DNA from: Streptococcaceae bacterium | GTDB taxonomy: Bacteria > Bacillota > Bacilli > Lactobacillales > Streptococcaceae | Reading direction: 5' to 3' | DNA: 11,622 bases | NCBI GenBank assembly: GCA_031285105.1 | Contig: JAITWV010000186.1 | Span: 1-11,622 of the forward strand | Shown: positions 6,656 through 11,622 of the stretch, piece after piece | Layout: every line of letters begins with the position of its first letter | Position numbering within the stretch: the first letter of the stretch is position 1 | The notes under the pieces: model-generated | What the model saw: only the letters and a program-made list of their open reading frames with translations | What the model was told of the DNA's origin: nothing | The model's database searches: none | Program-made: the position numbers and the translations under genes

Positions 6656-6913
6656 ACATGTGTATAATAATACGATATAACACATTTGTCAGATATTATT
6701 GCATGGAAACAACTATAAATAGATAAAATAACATCTGTAAAAGCTATTATACCAAACTTCATAGCATGATTTCAATCATTTCTTTAAAAAAGAAAAAAAA
6801 GAATTTGACTAGCTATTTTAAAAAATCGGCTTTATAATTGAATTATCATTTTTAATATAGCATAATAAAGCCAAGGAAACAAAGAAAATAACTAGATGAA
6901 GGAGGTGTTCTAA

Positions 6914-7453
6914 ATGAAATTGAAAACAGCGCAACAAAAATTGTCGATTATTATTAAAGTATTTGTTATTAGTTTTCTTATTTTTGTGTCGATTTACCTT
7001 CCATTTGTCCAAACATTGCATCCATATATTCGTTTAATTTATCTTACAGCCATTATTCCAATTACAATGAGTGTGGGCAGTGGGTTTTTATGTAAAATCA
7101 GAGTTGGTCCTATTTTTTTAATTTATGTTATCACCTTTAGTGCTTTGCATTATTTTATGTTTCACGGTCATTTAGCTTATAGTGAACTTATCTGGATTGC
7201 TTGTTGGATTGTTGTACCATCTTTTAGTAGTTGGGGAATTGTCATGTGTACATGGACGGGGCATCCTAATCAGGTGAAAAGCGCACTTAGAGAATCAAAA
7301 AGAGAAATCAATGATTATAACACAACTGAGCAATTATTAATATTTGAAAATTATGCTTATAATAACGTAGAAGAAGTAACGTTAGTGGAAGAAACATATG
7401 ATATTGACTACATGGATTTTACGGAAGAATTATATAAAAATAACAACGCCTAA
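6914..7453 (+). CDS. uncharacterised four-helix membrane protein with acidic tail
   Basis: I do not recognise this 179-residue protein. Four hydrophobic segments are visible at about residues 11-33, 39-59, 65-83 and 91-112. The lysine-rich N terminus suggests both ends face the cytoplasm. The tail (113-179) begins with a basic stretch (KSALRESKRE) and becomes strongly acidic, with many Glu and Asp residues between 150 and 174. There is no signal peptidase site or lipobox. Three cysteines (60, 97, 112) sit in or at the membrane segments. The start is well supported by a near-perfect AAGGAGGTG ribosome binding site 6 nt before the ATG. It lies alone between a long structured non-coding region and a strong terminator, just upstream of a sigma factor gene. 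A regulatory link to that sigma factor is speculation from position only. Confidence 0.85.
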   Translation: MKLKTAQQKLSIIIKVFVISFLIFVSIYLPFVQTLHPYIRLIYLTAIIPITMSVGSGFLCKIRVGPIFLIYVITFSALHYFMFHGHLAYSELIWIACWIVVPSFSSWGIVMCTWTGHPNQVKSALRESKREINDYNTTEQLLIFENYAYNNVEEVTLVEETYDIDYMDFTEELYKNNNA

Positions 7454-7499
7454 AAAAGATGGAATGTTTGCTAAAATGAAGCATTTCATCTTTTTTTCC
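7452..7499 (+). terminator. terminator after the membrane-protein gene
   Basis: Arms 7452-7466 and 7482-7496 form a 15-bp stem with one G-U pair around a 15-nt loop, followed by more T residues. The left arm overlaps the last bases of the stop codon (TAA 7451-7453). Because the stem starts with six A-T pairs it could work in both directions. It separates the membrane-protein gene from the sigma-factor gene. Confidence 0.85.
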
Positions 7500-7538
7500 T
7501 TTTTTATTTATTAAACTAAAAGAAAAGGAGGGCAAGAG

Positions 7539-8024
7539 ATGGAAAAATTTGAAGATTATATCCCGTTGGTTTTGCATTTACGCACAATTTTACAGTTTAC
7601 GCTATTAGAAGATGAAGATTTTTTTCAAGAAGCACGTATTACATTTGAAAAAAGTAAGGAAAGTTATGAAGGAAAGGTTAGTTTTGGTTCCTATTTTAAG
7701 AAAGTTTTGAAGAATCGTTTGATACAGATTATTCGACATGAAAATGCGAAAAAACGCCAAGGAAATTTACAAACGGTTTCATTTGAAGAGTATTTTTCAG
7801 TTGACGAGCGGCAAGCGCAATATAGTGATACTACGTTTGAAAAAGAATTTTTAACTTATGCTGACTTGGATGAATTATGGAGTAGGTTTACCTCGCAAGA
7901 AGCAAGTATTTTTGAAGAATATTTGAATGACAAACATCGAACTTTCAATAGTTTATCAAAAACTGAAAAACAACATATCTATAATGTTAAAAAGAAGATG
8001 CGAGAGTTCCTAAAGGGAAATTAA
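7539..8024 (+). CDS. small sigma factor of the ComX/SigH type
   Basis: Likely an alternative RNA polymerase sigma factor. The 161-residue length is close to streptococcal ComX (about 159). Residues 28-73 fit sigma region 2: an FFQEARITFEKS segment resembling the QEG motif, then SFGSYFKKVLKNRLIQIIRHENAKKR (48-73), which follows the YFK-x-x-x-x-NR-x-x-x-x-IR-x-x-x-x-KR pattern of ComX and SigH. Residues 108-158 resemble a weak region 4, with a basic helix at 142-158. In streptococci and lactococci ComX turns on late competence genes; in this lineage the role is uncertain. The ATG follows AAGGAGGG by 6 nt. No clear promoter lies between the preceding terminator and the gene, so it may depend on read-through or a weak promoter. 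It could equally be the lineage's SigH equivalent. Confidence 0.75.
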   Translation: MEKFEDYIPLVLHLRTILQFTLLEDEDFFQEARITFEKSKESYEGKVSFGSYFKKVLKNRLIQIIRHENAKKRQGNLQTVSFEEYFSVDERQAQYSDTTFEKEFLTYADLDELWSRFTSQEASIFEEYLNDKHRTFNSLSKTEKQHIYNVKKKMREFLKGN

Positions 8025-8041
8025 TCACAAATATTACGCTA

Positions 8042-8070
8042 TTGAAAAGAACGTAACATTATGGTAAAAT
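8042..8070 (+). promoter_or_regulatory. veg promoter
   Basis: TTGAAA at 8042-8047 and TAAAAT at 8065-8070 are separated by the ideal 17 nt, and a TGG directly before the -10 gives an extended -10 element. Transcription should start around 8077, leaving a leader of only about a dozen bases containing the AGAGGTGA ribosome binding site. A strong constitutive promoter is also known for veg in Bacillus subtilis. Confidence 0.85.
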
Positions 8071-8089
8071 ACCACGAGAGGTGAAATGA

Positions 8090-8335
8090 ATGCCAACAAC
8101 ATTAACTACTATTAAAGAAGAGTTGAAAAATAAACTTGGATCAAGTATTCAAGTAATCGCACAAACTGGTCGTAAACGTCAAGTTGAGCGTAAAGGGATT
8201 CTTTCAGAGGTCTATCCAAGCGTGTTTATCGTCGACTTGGATCAAGAATCAAATGCTTTTGAACGTGTAAGTTATTCTTATAGCGATGTTTTAACAAAAG
8301 CTGTTGAGATTAACTTTTTAGATGAAGCTGTATAA
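8090..8335 (+). CDS. veg: Veg family protein
   Basis: Small cytosolic protein of the Veg family; in Bacillus subtilis Veg promotes biofilm formation by interfering with the repressor SinR. The 81-residue product is slightly shorter than the Bacillus protein (about 86) and keeps the family core: GRKRQVERKGILSEVYPSVF (residues 27-46), then a conserved FERVSYSYSDVLT (57-69). Start ATG at 8090 follows AGAGGTGA. It has its own strong promoter immediately upstream and a terminator-like hairpin just after its stop codon. The next gene is ispE, the same pairing seen in Bacillus (there with sspF between them). No SinR is visible here, so its function in this organism may differ. Confidence 0.95.
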   Translation: MPTTLTTIKEELKNKLGSSIQVIAQTGRKRQVERKGILSEVYPSVFIVDLDQESNAFERVSYSYSDVLTKAVEINFLDEAV

Positions 8336-8342
8336 AGACTTG

Positions 8343-8378
8343 AAGAAGCTTGGGAGATGATATTCTTCTGAGCTTTTT
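8343..8378 (+). terminator. GU-rich terminator-like hairpin between veg and ispE
   Basis: Bases 8343-8357 and 8364-8378 can pair at all 15 positions if G-U pairs are allowed, around the loop TGATAT. The 3' arm ends in TTTTT, so the T-run is mostly inside the stem. Such a hairpin would end part of the veg transcripts and let some continue into ispE, which starts 22 nt later. Confidence 0.6.
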
Positions 8379-8399
8379 GTATTAGGTGGTACATTAATT

Positions 8400-9263
8400 A
8401 TGGAAATTAGAGAAAAAGCTCCTGCTAAGATTAATTTGGGGCTAGATACGTTGTATAAACGTGAAGATGGCTTTCATGAGTTAGAAATGATTATGACGAG
8501 TATTGACTTGAGTGATCATATTACGGTGAGTAGCCTTGATGAAAAAAAGATTCAATTAACAACTAATATCGCATTTTTACCAACAGACAAAAGAAATCAT
8601 GTGTATCAAGCAGCACAAAAGTTGATGAATGAGTTTAATATTCAAATAGGTGTCAAAATACATATCGAAAAAACAATTCCTGTTTCAGCTGGTTTAGCTG
8701 GCGGTTCAAGTGATTGTGCGGCAACTTTACGGGCATTAAATAAATTATGGAAATTAAATTTATCATTGGATGAATTAGCAAATATCGGTTCTCAAATCGG
8801 TTCAGATGTTCCTTATTGCATCTACGGCAACACTTCATTGGTCACAGGACGTGGAGAAATTATTCAACCAATTAAAGATATGCCAAGTTGTTATGTGATT
8901 TTAGTCAAACCCAATCAAAGTGTTTCAACGCCAACAATTTTTAAAGCGTTAAACGTTCAAGAAGCACATCACCCAAATATTGCAGCATTAAAATGGGCGA
9001 TTGAAACGAATAATTATCAAGAGATGACAAAACACATGGGAAATTCATTGGAAGAGGTGACTGTTCAACGCATTCCAAAAATTGCTCGTATTAAAGACGC
9101 TATGATGAAATTTGGTGCTGATGTTGCATTAATGAGTGGTAGTGGACCAACTGTTTTTTGTTTAGTTAAACAAGAAAAAAGAGCGCAAAGAATCTTTAAT
9201 GCCTTAAAAGGATTTAATGAAGAAGTCTATTTAGTTAGAACGATTAGAGGAAAAAATGAATAA
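8400..9263 (+). CDS. ispE: 4-diphosphocytidyl-2-C-methyl-D-erythritol kinase
   Basis: GHMP-family kinase that phosphorylates CDP-methylerythritol in the non-mevalonate (MEP) isoprenoid pathway. The 287-residue product is full length. It shows the N-terminal APAKINLGL (residues 7-15, catalytic-type Lys10), the ATP-binding glycine-rich loop PVSAGLAGGSSDCAA (94-108), the catalytic-type Asp136 in GSDVPYC and the C-terminal MSGSGPTVF (245-253). The ATG follows AGGTGG by about 10 nt. No own promoter is seen behind the hairpin after veg, so expression probably comes from veg read-through. Most Lactobacillales make isoprenoids by the mevalonate route, where ispE can persist without the rest of the MEP pathway; if so here, its real substrate may be different. 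No other MEP gene is in this window. Confidence 0.94.
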   Translation: MEIREKAPAKINLGLDTLYKREDGFHELEMIMTSIDLSDHITVSSLDEKKIQLTTNIAFLPTDKRNHVYQAAQKLMNEFNIQIGVKIHIEKTIPVSAGLAGGSSDCAATLRALNKLWKLNLSLDELANIGSQIGSDVPYCIYGNTSLVTGRGEIIQPIKDMPSCYVILVKPNQSVSTPTIFKALNVQEAHHPNIAALKWAIETNNYQEMTKHMGNSLEEVTVQRIPKIARIKDAMMKFGADVALMSGSGPTVFCLVKQEKRAQRIFNALKGFNEEVYLVRTIRGKNE

Positions 9264-9269
9264 TAATTG

Positions 9270-9299
9270 AAAACAGCATGAAATAATTGCTGTTTTTTT
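9270..9299 (+). terminator. ispE terminator
   Basis: AAAACAGCA (9270-9278) pairs perfectly with TGCTGTTTT (9288-9296) around a 9-nt loop, and the T-run continues to 9299. It begins 6 nt after the ispE stop codon and insulates ispE from the zinc operon. Confidence 0.9.
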
Positions 9300-9310
9300 C
9301 ATAAAAAAGC

Positions 9311-9339
9311 TTGTCAGTCAAAAAGAAGATTGATATACT
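9311..9339 (+). promoter_or_regulatory. adcA promoter
   Basis: TTGTCA at 9311-9316 and TATACT at 9334-9339 are separated by 17 nt, a good housekeeping promoter. Transcription would start near 9346, leaving a leader of about 55 nt before adcA, with the palindrome at 9350-9372 at its beginning. Confidence 0.75.
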
Positions 9340-9349
9340 TGGTAATGCG

Positions 9350-9372
9350 CAAATCGGAAACGATACGATTTG
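9350..9372. promoter_or_regulatory. candidate zinc-repressor operator
   Basis: CAAATCG (9350-9356) and CGATTTG (9366-9372) are perfect inverted repeats with a 9-nt centre, spanning 23 bp immediately downstream of the predicted start point. A smaller repeat, ATCG-GAAA-CGAT (9353-9364), overlaps it. Size and place fit a dimeric repressor such as a Fur-family Zur. It does not match the AdcR consensus (TTAACYRGTTAA) nor clearly the Bacillus Zur box, so the regulator is not identified. Confidence 0.45.
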
Positions 9373-9401
9373 TAATTATACATATAAGGGGTATCAAAGA
9401 A

Positions 9402-10478
9402 ATGTTTAAAAAATTAGTCGGTGTATTATTATTATTTAGCGCATTAATAACACTAAGCGCGTGTGGTTCACAAAATGCTTCAAGTGAAGAAGAAGGATTA
9501 AAGGTTATCACAACTTTTTTTCCAATGTATGATTTTACTAGAAATATCGTAGGTGACGCAGGAACAGTTACTATGATGATTCCAGCTGGTACTGAAGCGC
9601 ATGATTATGAACCATCTGCTCGTGATATGGCAAATATTGAAAGTGCGAATGTGTTTGTTTACAGTTCGCCTGAAATGGAAACATGGGTGAAAAGTGCGTT
9701 AAATACGGTCAATACAGATACAAATAATGTAAAAATTATCAAAGCTTCACAAGGAATTGAATTAATGGATGGTGATGGTGCTTGCTTAGATAAGAGTCAT
9801 GACCATTCAAAGGATACAAAATCTGATACTCATAGTTACGAAAAAGATACAAAAGAAACAAGTAAAACCGATAGCTCTGCTCATTCAAAAGACACACATT
9901 CTTCTGTAAAAGATGAGACTAGTTATGAAGAAAGTCACGGTCATTCACACTCACATGAATACGATCCACACGTTTGGTTATCACCTAAATTGGCAATCAA
10001 GCAAGTTGAGACGATTCGTGATGGTTTAATTGCTGCTTATCCACAAGCGGAAGATACGTTTAGAGAAAATGCGGCGGCTTATATTAAAAAATTAGAAGCT
10101 TTAGACCAAGAGTTTCATGATGCATTAAAAGGTGCTACTCAACGTGATTTCGTGACGCAACATGCTGCATTTGCTTATTTAGCTCGTGAATATGATTTAC
10201 ATCAAGTAGCGATTTCAGGGATTTCACCTGATCAAGAACCATCAGCTGCTCGTTTAGCGGAATTAAAACATTTTGTTAAAGATAACAATATCAAAATTAT
10301 TTACTTTGAAGAAAATGCAAGTGATCGTGTAGCTCAAACTCTAGCAAAAGAAACGGGTGTTGAATTAGCAGTCTTAAATCCACTAGAAGGATTAACCCAA
10401 GAAAGAATTGATGCGGGTGAGGATTACATTTCTGTTATGAGAAGTAACTTACAAGCTTTGCTAAAAACGATTAATTAA
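9402..10478 (+). CDS. adcA: zinc-binding lipoprotein AdcA (ABC transporter)
   Basis: Extracellular, membrane-anchored solute-binding protein that captures Zn2+ and delivers it to the AdcB permease. The 358-residue product begins with a lipoprotein signal peptide ending in LSAC (lipidated Cys21). Likely metal ligands are His67 (AHDYEPS), His190 (DPHVWLSP), His254 (QHAAF) and Glu329 (NPLEGL), with the same spacing after the loop as in pneumococcal AdcA. A histidine-rich loop at about 132-189 holds nine His besides the ligand and repeated HSKDT-like units. It lacks the C-terminal ZinT domain of streptococcal AdcA, which is about 500 residues long. The ATG at 9402 is chosen over earlier in-frame starts because AAGGGG precedes it by about 9 nt and the signal peptide starts there. 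adcC follows after 42 nt without a terminator. Confidence 0.95.
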   Translation: MFKKLVGVLLLFSALITLSACGSQNASSEEEGLKVITTFFPMYDFTRNIVGDAGTVTMMIPAGTEAHDYEPSARDMANIESANVFVYSSPEMETWVKSALNTVNTDTNNVKIIKASQGIELMDGDGACLDKSHDHSKDTKSDTHSYEKDTKETSKTDSSAHSKDTHSSVKDETSYEESHGHSHSHEYDPHVWLSPKLAIKQVETIRDGLIAAYPQAEDTFRENAAAYIKKLEALDQEFHDALKGATQRDFVTQHAAFAYLAREYDLHQVAISGISPDQEPSAARLAELKHFVKDNNIKIIYFEENASDRVAQTLAKETGVELAVLNPLEGLTQERIDAGEDYISVMRSNLQALLKTIN

Positions 10479-10520
10479 CATACAATAAAGGCATAACGAA
10501 ATAGGAAGAAGGCGAAAATT

Positions 10521-11249
10521 ATGCATTATATTGAAGTAACGGATATGACTTTTTATTACGATGAAGAGCCAGTGTTAGAAAATGTTTCTTATCATGTTGA
10601 TCCGGGTGAATTTGTGATTTTGACGGGTGAAAATGGCGCAGCAAAATCAACGTTAATCAAGGCAACATTGGGACTTTTAAAACCAACGAAAGGCACAATC
10701 ATTGTTTCAAAAACGAATACGGAAGGAAGAAAATTACGTATTGGCTACATTCCTCAAACCGTTGCTTCCTTTAATGCAGGTTTTCCTTCAACTGTTTTAG
10801 AATTGGTTCGCTCAGGTCGTTACCCACGTGGGAAGTGGTTCAAACGACTAGATGAACATGATCACGCCCATGTCCAAAAAGCGCTTGAAGCTGTAGGCAT
10901 GTGGGAGAGTCGTCACAAACGAATTGGTGATTTATCGGGTGGACAAAAACAACGAATTTCAATTGCCAGAATGTTTGTTTCAGACCCAGATTTGTATATT
11001 TTAGATGAACCAACAACAGGTATGGATGAAGAAAGTCGCAATGAATTTTATCGTTTAATGCAACACAATGCCCATGTTCACGGAAAAAGTGTGTTGATGA
11101 TTACGCATGATGCGGAGGATTTATCGGATTATGTGGATCGTCATATTCGTTTAATTCGTAAAGAAGATAGTCCGTGGCGATGCTTTCATTTACACGCCGC
11201 AGCTATTCCTGGGAGTTCTTTGGAAGATGAGGTGAAAGAAAATGTTTGA
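10521..11249 (+). CDS. adcC: zinc ABC transporter ATP-binding protein AdcC
   Basis: Cytoplasmic ATPase that powers Zn2+ import with AdcA and AdcB. The 242-residue product has all ABC motifs: Walker A GENGAAKST (residues 36-44), a Q-loop glutamine (Q79), signature LSGGQ (138-142), Walker B ending in ILDE (160-163, catalytic Glu163) and the switch histidine (H196). Walker A carries Ala41 where the usual sequence has glycine. As I recall, streptococcal AdcC has the same GENGAAK version, so this is probably a family trait rather than a defect. Segments such as SFNAGFPSTV and SGRYPR (around 83-103) also closely resemble AdcC. The ATG follows an AGAAGG-type site. The gene overlaps adcB by 8 nt, indicating coupled translation. 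Confidence 0.95.
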   Translation: MHYIEVTDMTFYYDEEPVLENVSYHVDPGEFVILTGENGAAKSTLIKATLGLLKPTKGTIIVSKTNTEGRKLRIGYIPQTVASFNAGFPSTVLELVRSGRYPRGKWFKRLDEHDHAHVQKALEAVGMWESRHKRIGDLSGGQKQRISIARMFVSDPDLYILDEPTTGMDEESRNEFYRLMQHNAHVHGKSVLMITHDAEDLSDYVDRHIRLIRKEDSPWRCFHLHAAAIPGSSLEDEVKENV

Positions 11250-11622
11250 TATGCTAGCTTATGGTTTCATGCAACGAGCGTTTTTTGCGGCTTTAGGAAT
11301 TTCAGTGATTGCTCCGATGCTAGGCGTGTTTTTGGTCATCCGTAGGCAAAGTTTATTAGCCGACACCCTTTCCCACGTTTCACTAGCTGGTGTTGCTTTT
11401 GGCTTGTTTTTTAACTTAAATCCTAATTTTACAACGATGCTGATTGTAATTATTGCAGCGATTATTTTGGAGTATTTGCGGATGGTTTATTCGACTTATT
11501 CGGAAATTTCTACTGCTATTTTGATGAGTGGTGGTTTAGCTTTGGCATTAATTTTGATGAGTTTGGGTAGTGGAACGAGCTCAATTAGTATCAATCAATA
11601 TTTATTCGGGTCGATTATCACG
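11242..11622 (+). CDS. adcB: zinc ABC transporter permease AdcB (5' part, cut by window end)
   Basis: Membrane permease of the Adc/Znu zinc importer (ABC-3 family). The first 127 residues are present and the frame is open to the last base. The start ATG overlaps the end of adcC by 8 nt and has GAGGTGA about 7 nt upstream; a second ATG at 11251 is less well placed. Visible features are a first hydrophobic helix (about residues 14-33), then the conserved cytoplasmic stretch RRQSLLADTLSHVSLAGVAF (34-53), typical of this permease family. Further hydrophobic segments lie near 65-77 and 91-106, followed by a GSIIT segment near the cut. The rest of the gene lies outside the window. The operon order adcA-adcC-adcB is common in enterococci. 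Confidence 0.93.
   Translation, partial: MFDMLAYGFMQRAFFAALGISVIAPMLGVFLVIRRQSLLADTLSHVSLAGVAFGLFFNLNPNFTTMLIVIIAAIILEYLRMVYSTYSEISTAILMSGGLALALILMSLGSGTSSISINQYLFGSIIT

Larger units (their letters stand above)
6302..6913. other. 612-bp non-coding, hairpin-rich interval
   Basis: No credible protein-coding gene is seen on either strand here. From left to right it holds a GC-rich palindromic patch (6304-6360) and the operon terminator (6384-6421). Next come a candidate promoter (6487-6516) and four hairpins in a row (6521-6553, 6573-6585, 6588-6605, 6634-6654). After these lie a perfect TATAAT at 6663-6668, an approximate direct repeat (from 6682 and 6731), a palindrome ATGATTTCAATCAT (6766-6779), and an 8-bp stem GGCTTTAT/ATAAAGCC (6828-6835 with 6865-6872) just before the next gene. 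This is unusually long and structured for such a compact region, and could be a small-RNA gene, a long regulated leader, or both. Confidence 0.75.

Noticed and set aside
6766..6837. Short plus-strand frame coding a lysine-rich 23-residue peptide (MISIISLKKK...)
   Set aside because: It looks like a cationic peptide, but no Shine-Dalgarno sequence precedes the ATG and the lysines come from an A-rich run.
6805..6838. TTGACT (6805-6810) with TATAAT (6833-6838) as promoter of the membrane-protein gene
   Set aside because: The spacer is 22 nt, too long for a normal sigma-A promoter, and the TATAAT overlaps a stem-loop arm.
6818..7021. 67-codon minus-strand frame overlapping the start of the membrane-protein gene
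   Set aside because: It is the antisense shadow of the hydrophobic N terminus; no ribosome binding site is seen.
10626..10652. Walker A of AdcC with Ala instead of Gly as a sign of an inactive ATPase
   Set aside because: All other ABC motifs are intact and, as I recall, the same GENGAAK form occurs in streptococcal AdcC, so it is likely a functional family variant.

Overview
The window looks like chromosomal DNA from a low-GC Gram-positive bacterium of the order Lactobacillales, most likely Enterococcaceae (Enterococcus, Vagococcus or a close relative). The reasons are AT-rich coding sequence, strong AGGAGG-type ribosome binding sites, the Firmicute order tmk-darA-holB-ricT-yabA-rsmI, the adjacent veg-ispE pair, and an AdcA/AdcC/AdcB zinc transporter of streptococcal/enterococcal type. 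Genus assignment is inference from gene order and protein resemblance; no search was run.

Layout. Bases 1-549 hold no convincing gene: a GC-rich scrap at the edge, a perfect 28-bp inverted repeat (201-264) nested in a second imperfect one, and a hairpin (297-334) that would terminate leftward transcription from zwf. zwf (550-2052, minus strand, GTG start) is the only gene on the minus strand and diverges from tmk. Then comes a compact plus-strand housekeeping operon: tmk (dTMP kinase), darA/yaaQ (c-di-AMP receptor), holB (clamp-loader delta'), ricT/yaaT, yabA (replication initiation control) and rsmI (16S rRNA methyltransferase). It ends in a strong terminator at 6384-6421. Spacing is tight (1-nt overlap darA/holB, 4 nt holB/ricT, 0 nt yabA/rsmI), except for a 107-nt gap with a hairpin before yabA.

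Bases 6302-6913 are a 612-bp gene-free stretch rich in secondary structure: the operon terminator inside a GC-rich palindromic element, then a run of hairpins (6521-6655), two of which carry Shine-Dalgarno-like GGGAG loops. This is followed by an unrecognised four-helix membrane protein with an acidic cytoplasmic tail (6914-7453), a strong terminator, and a small sigma factor resembling ComX/SigH (7539-8024). Its role may be competence-like regulation, but that is not shown here. veg follows from a near-consensus promoter, and ispE sits behind a GU-rich terminator-like hairpin with no visible promoter of its own.

The right end is a zinc-uptake operon: adcA (lipoprotein with an expanded histidine-rich loop), adcC (ATPase) and the 5' part of adcB (permease, cut by the window edge). 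It is driven by a good promoter at 9311-9339, with an interrupted palindrome at 9350-9372 that is a plausible metalloregulator site.

Most genes are well-known core functions. The parts least explained are the structured non-coding stretch 6302-6913, the membrane protein and sigma factor that follow it, and the palindromic block at 195-334.
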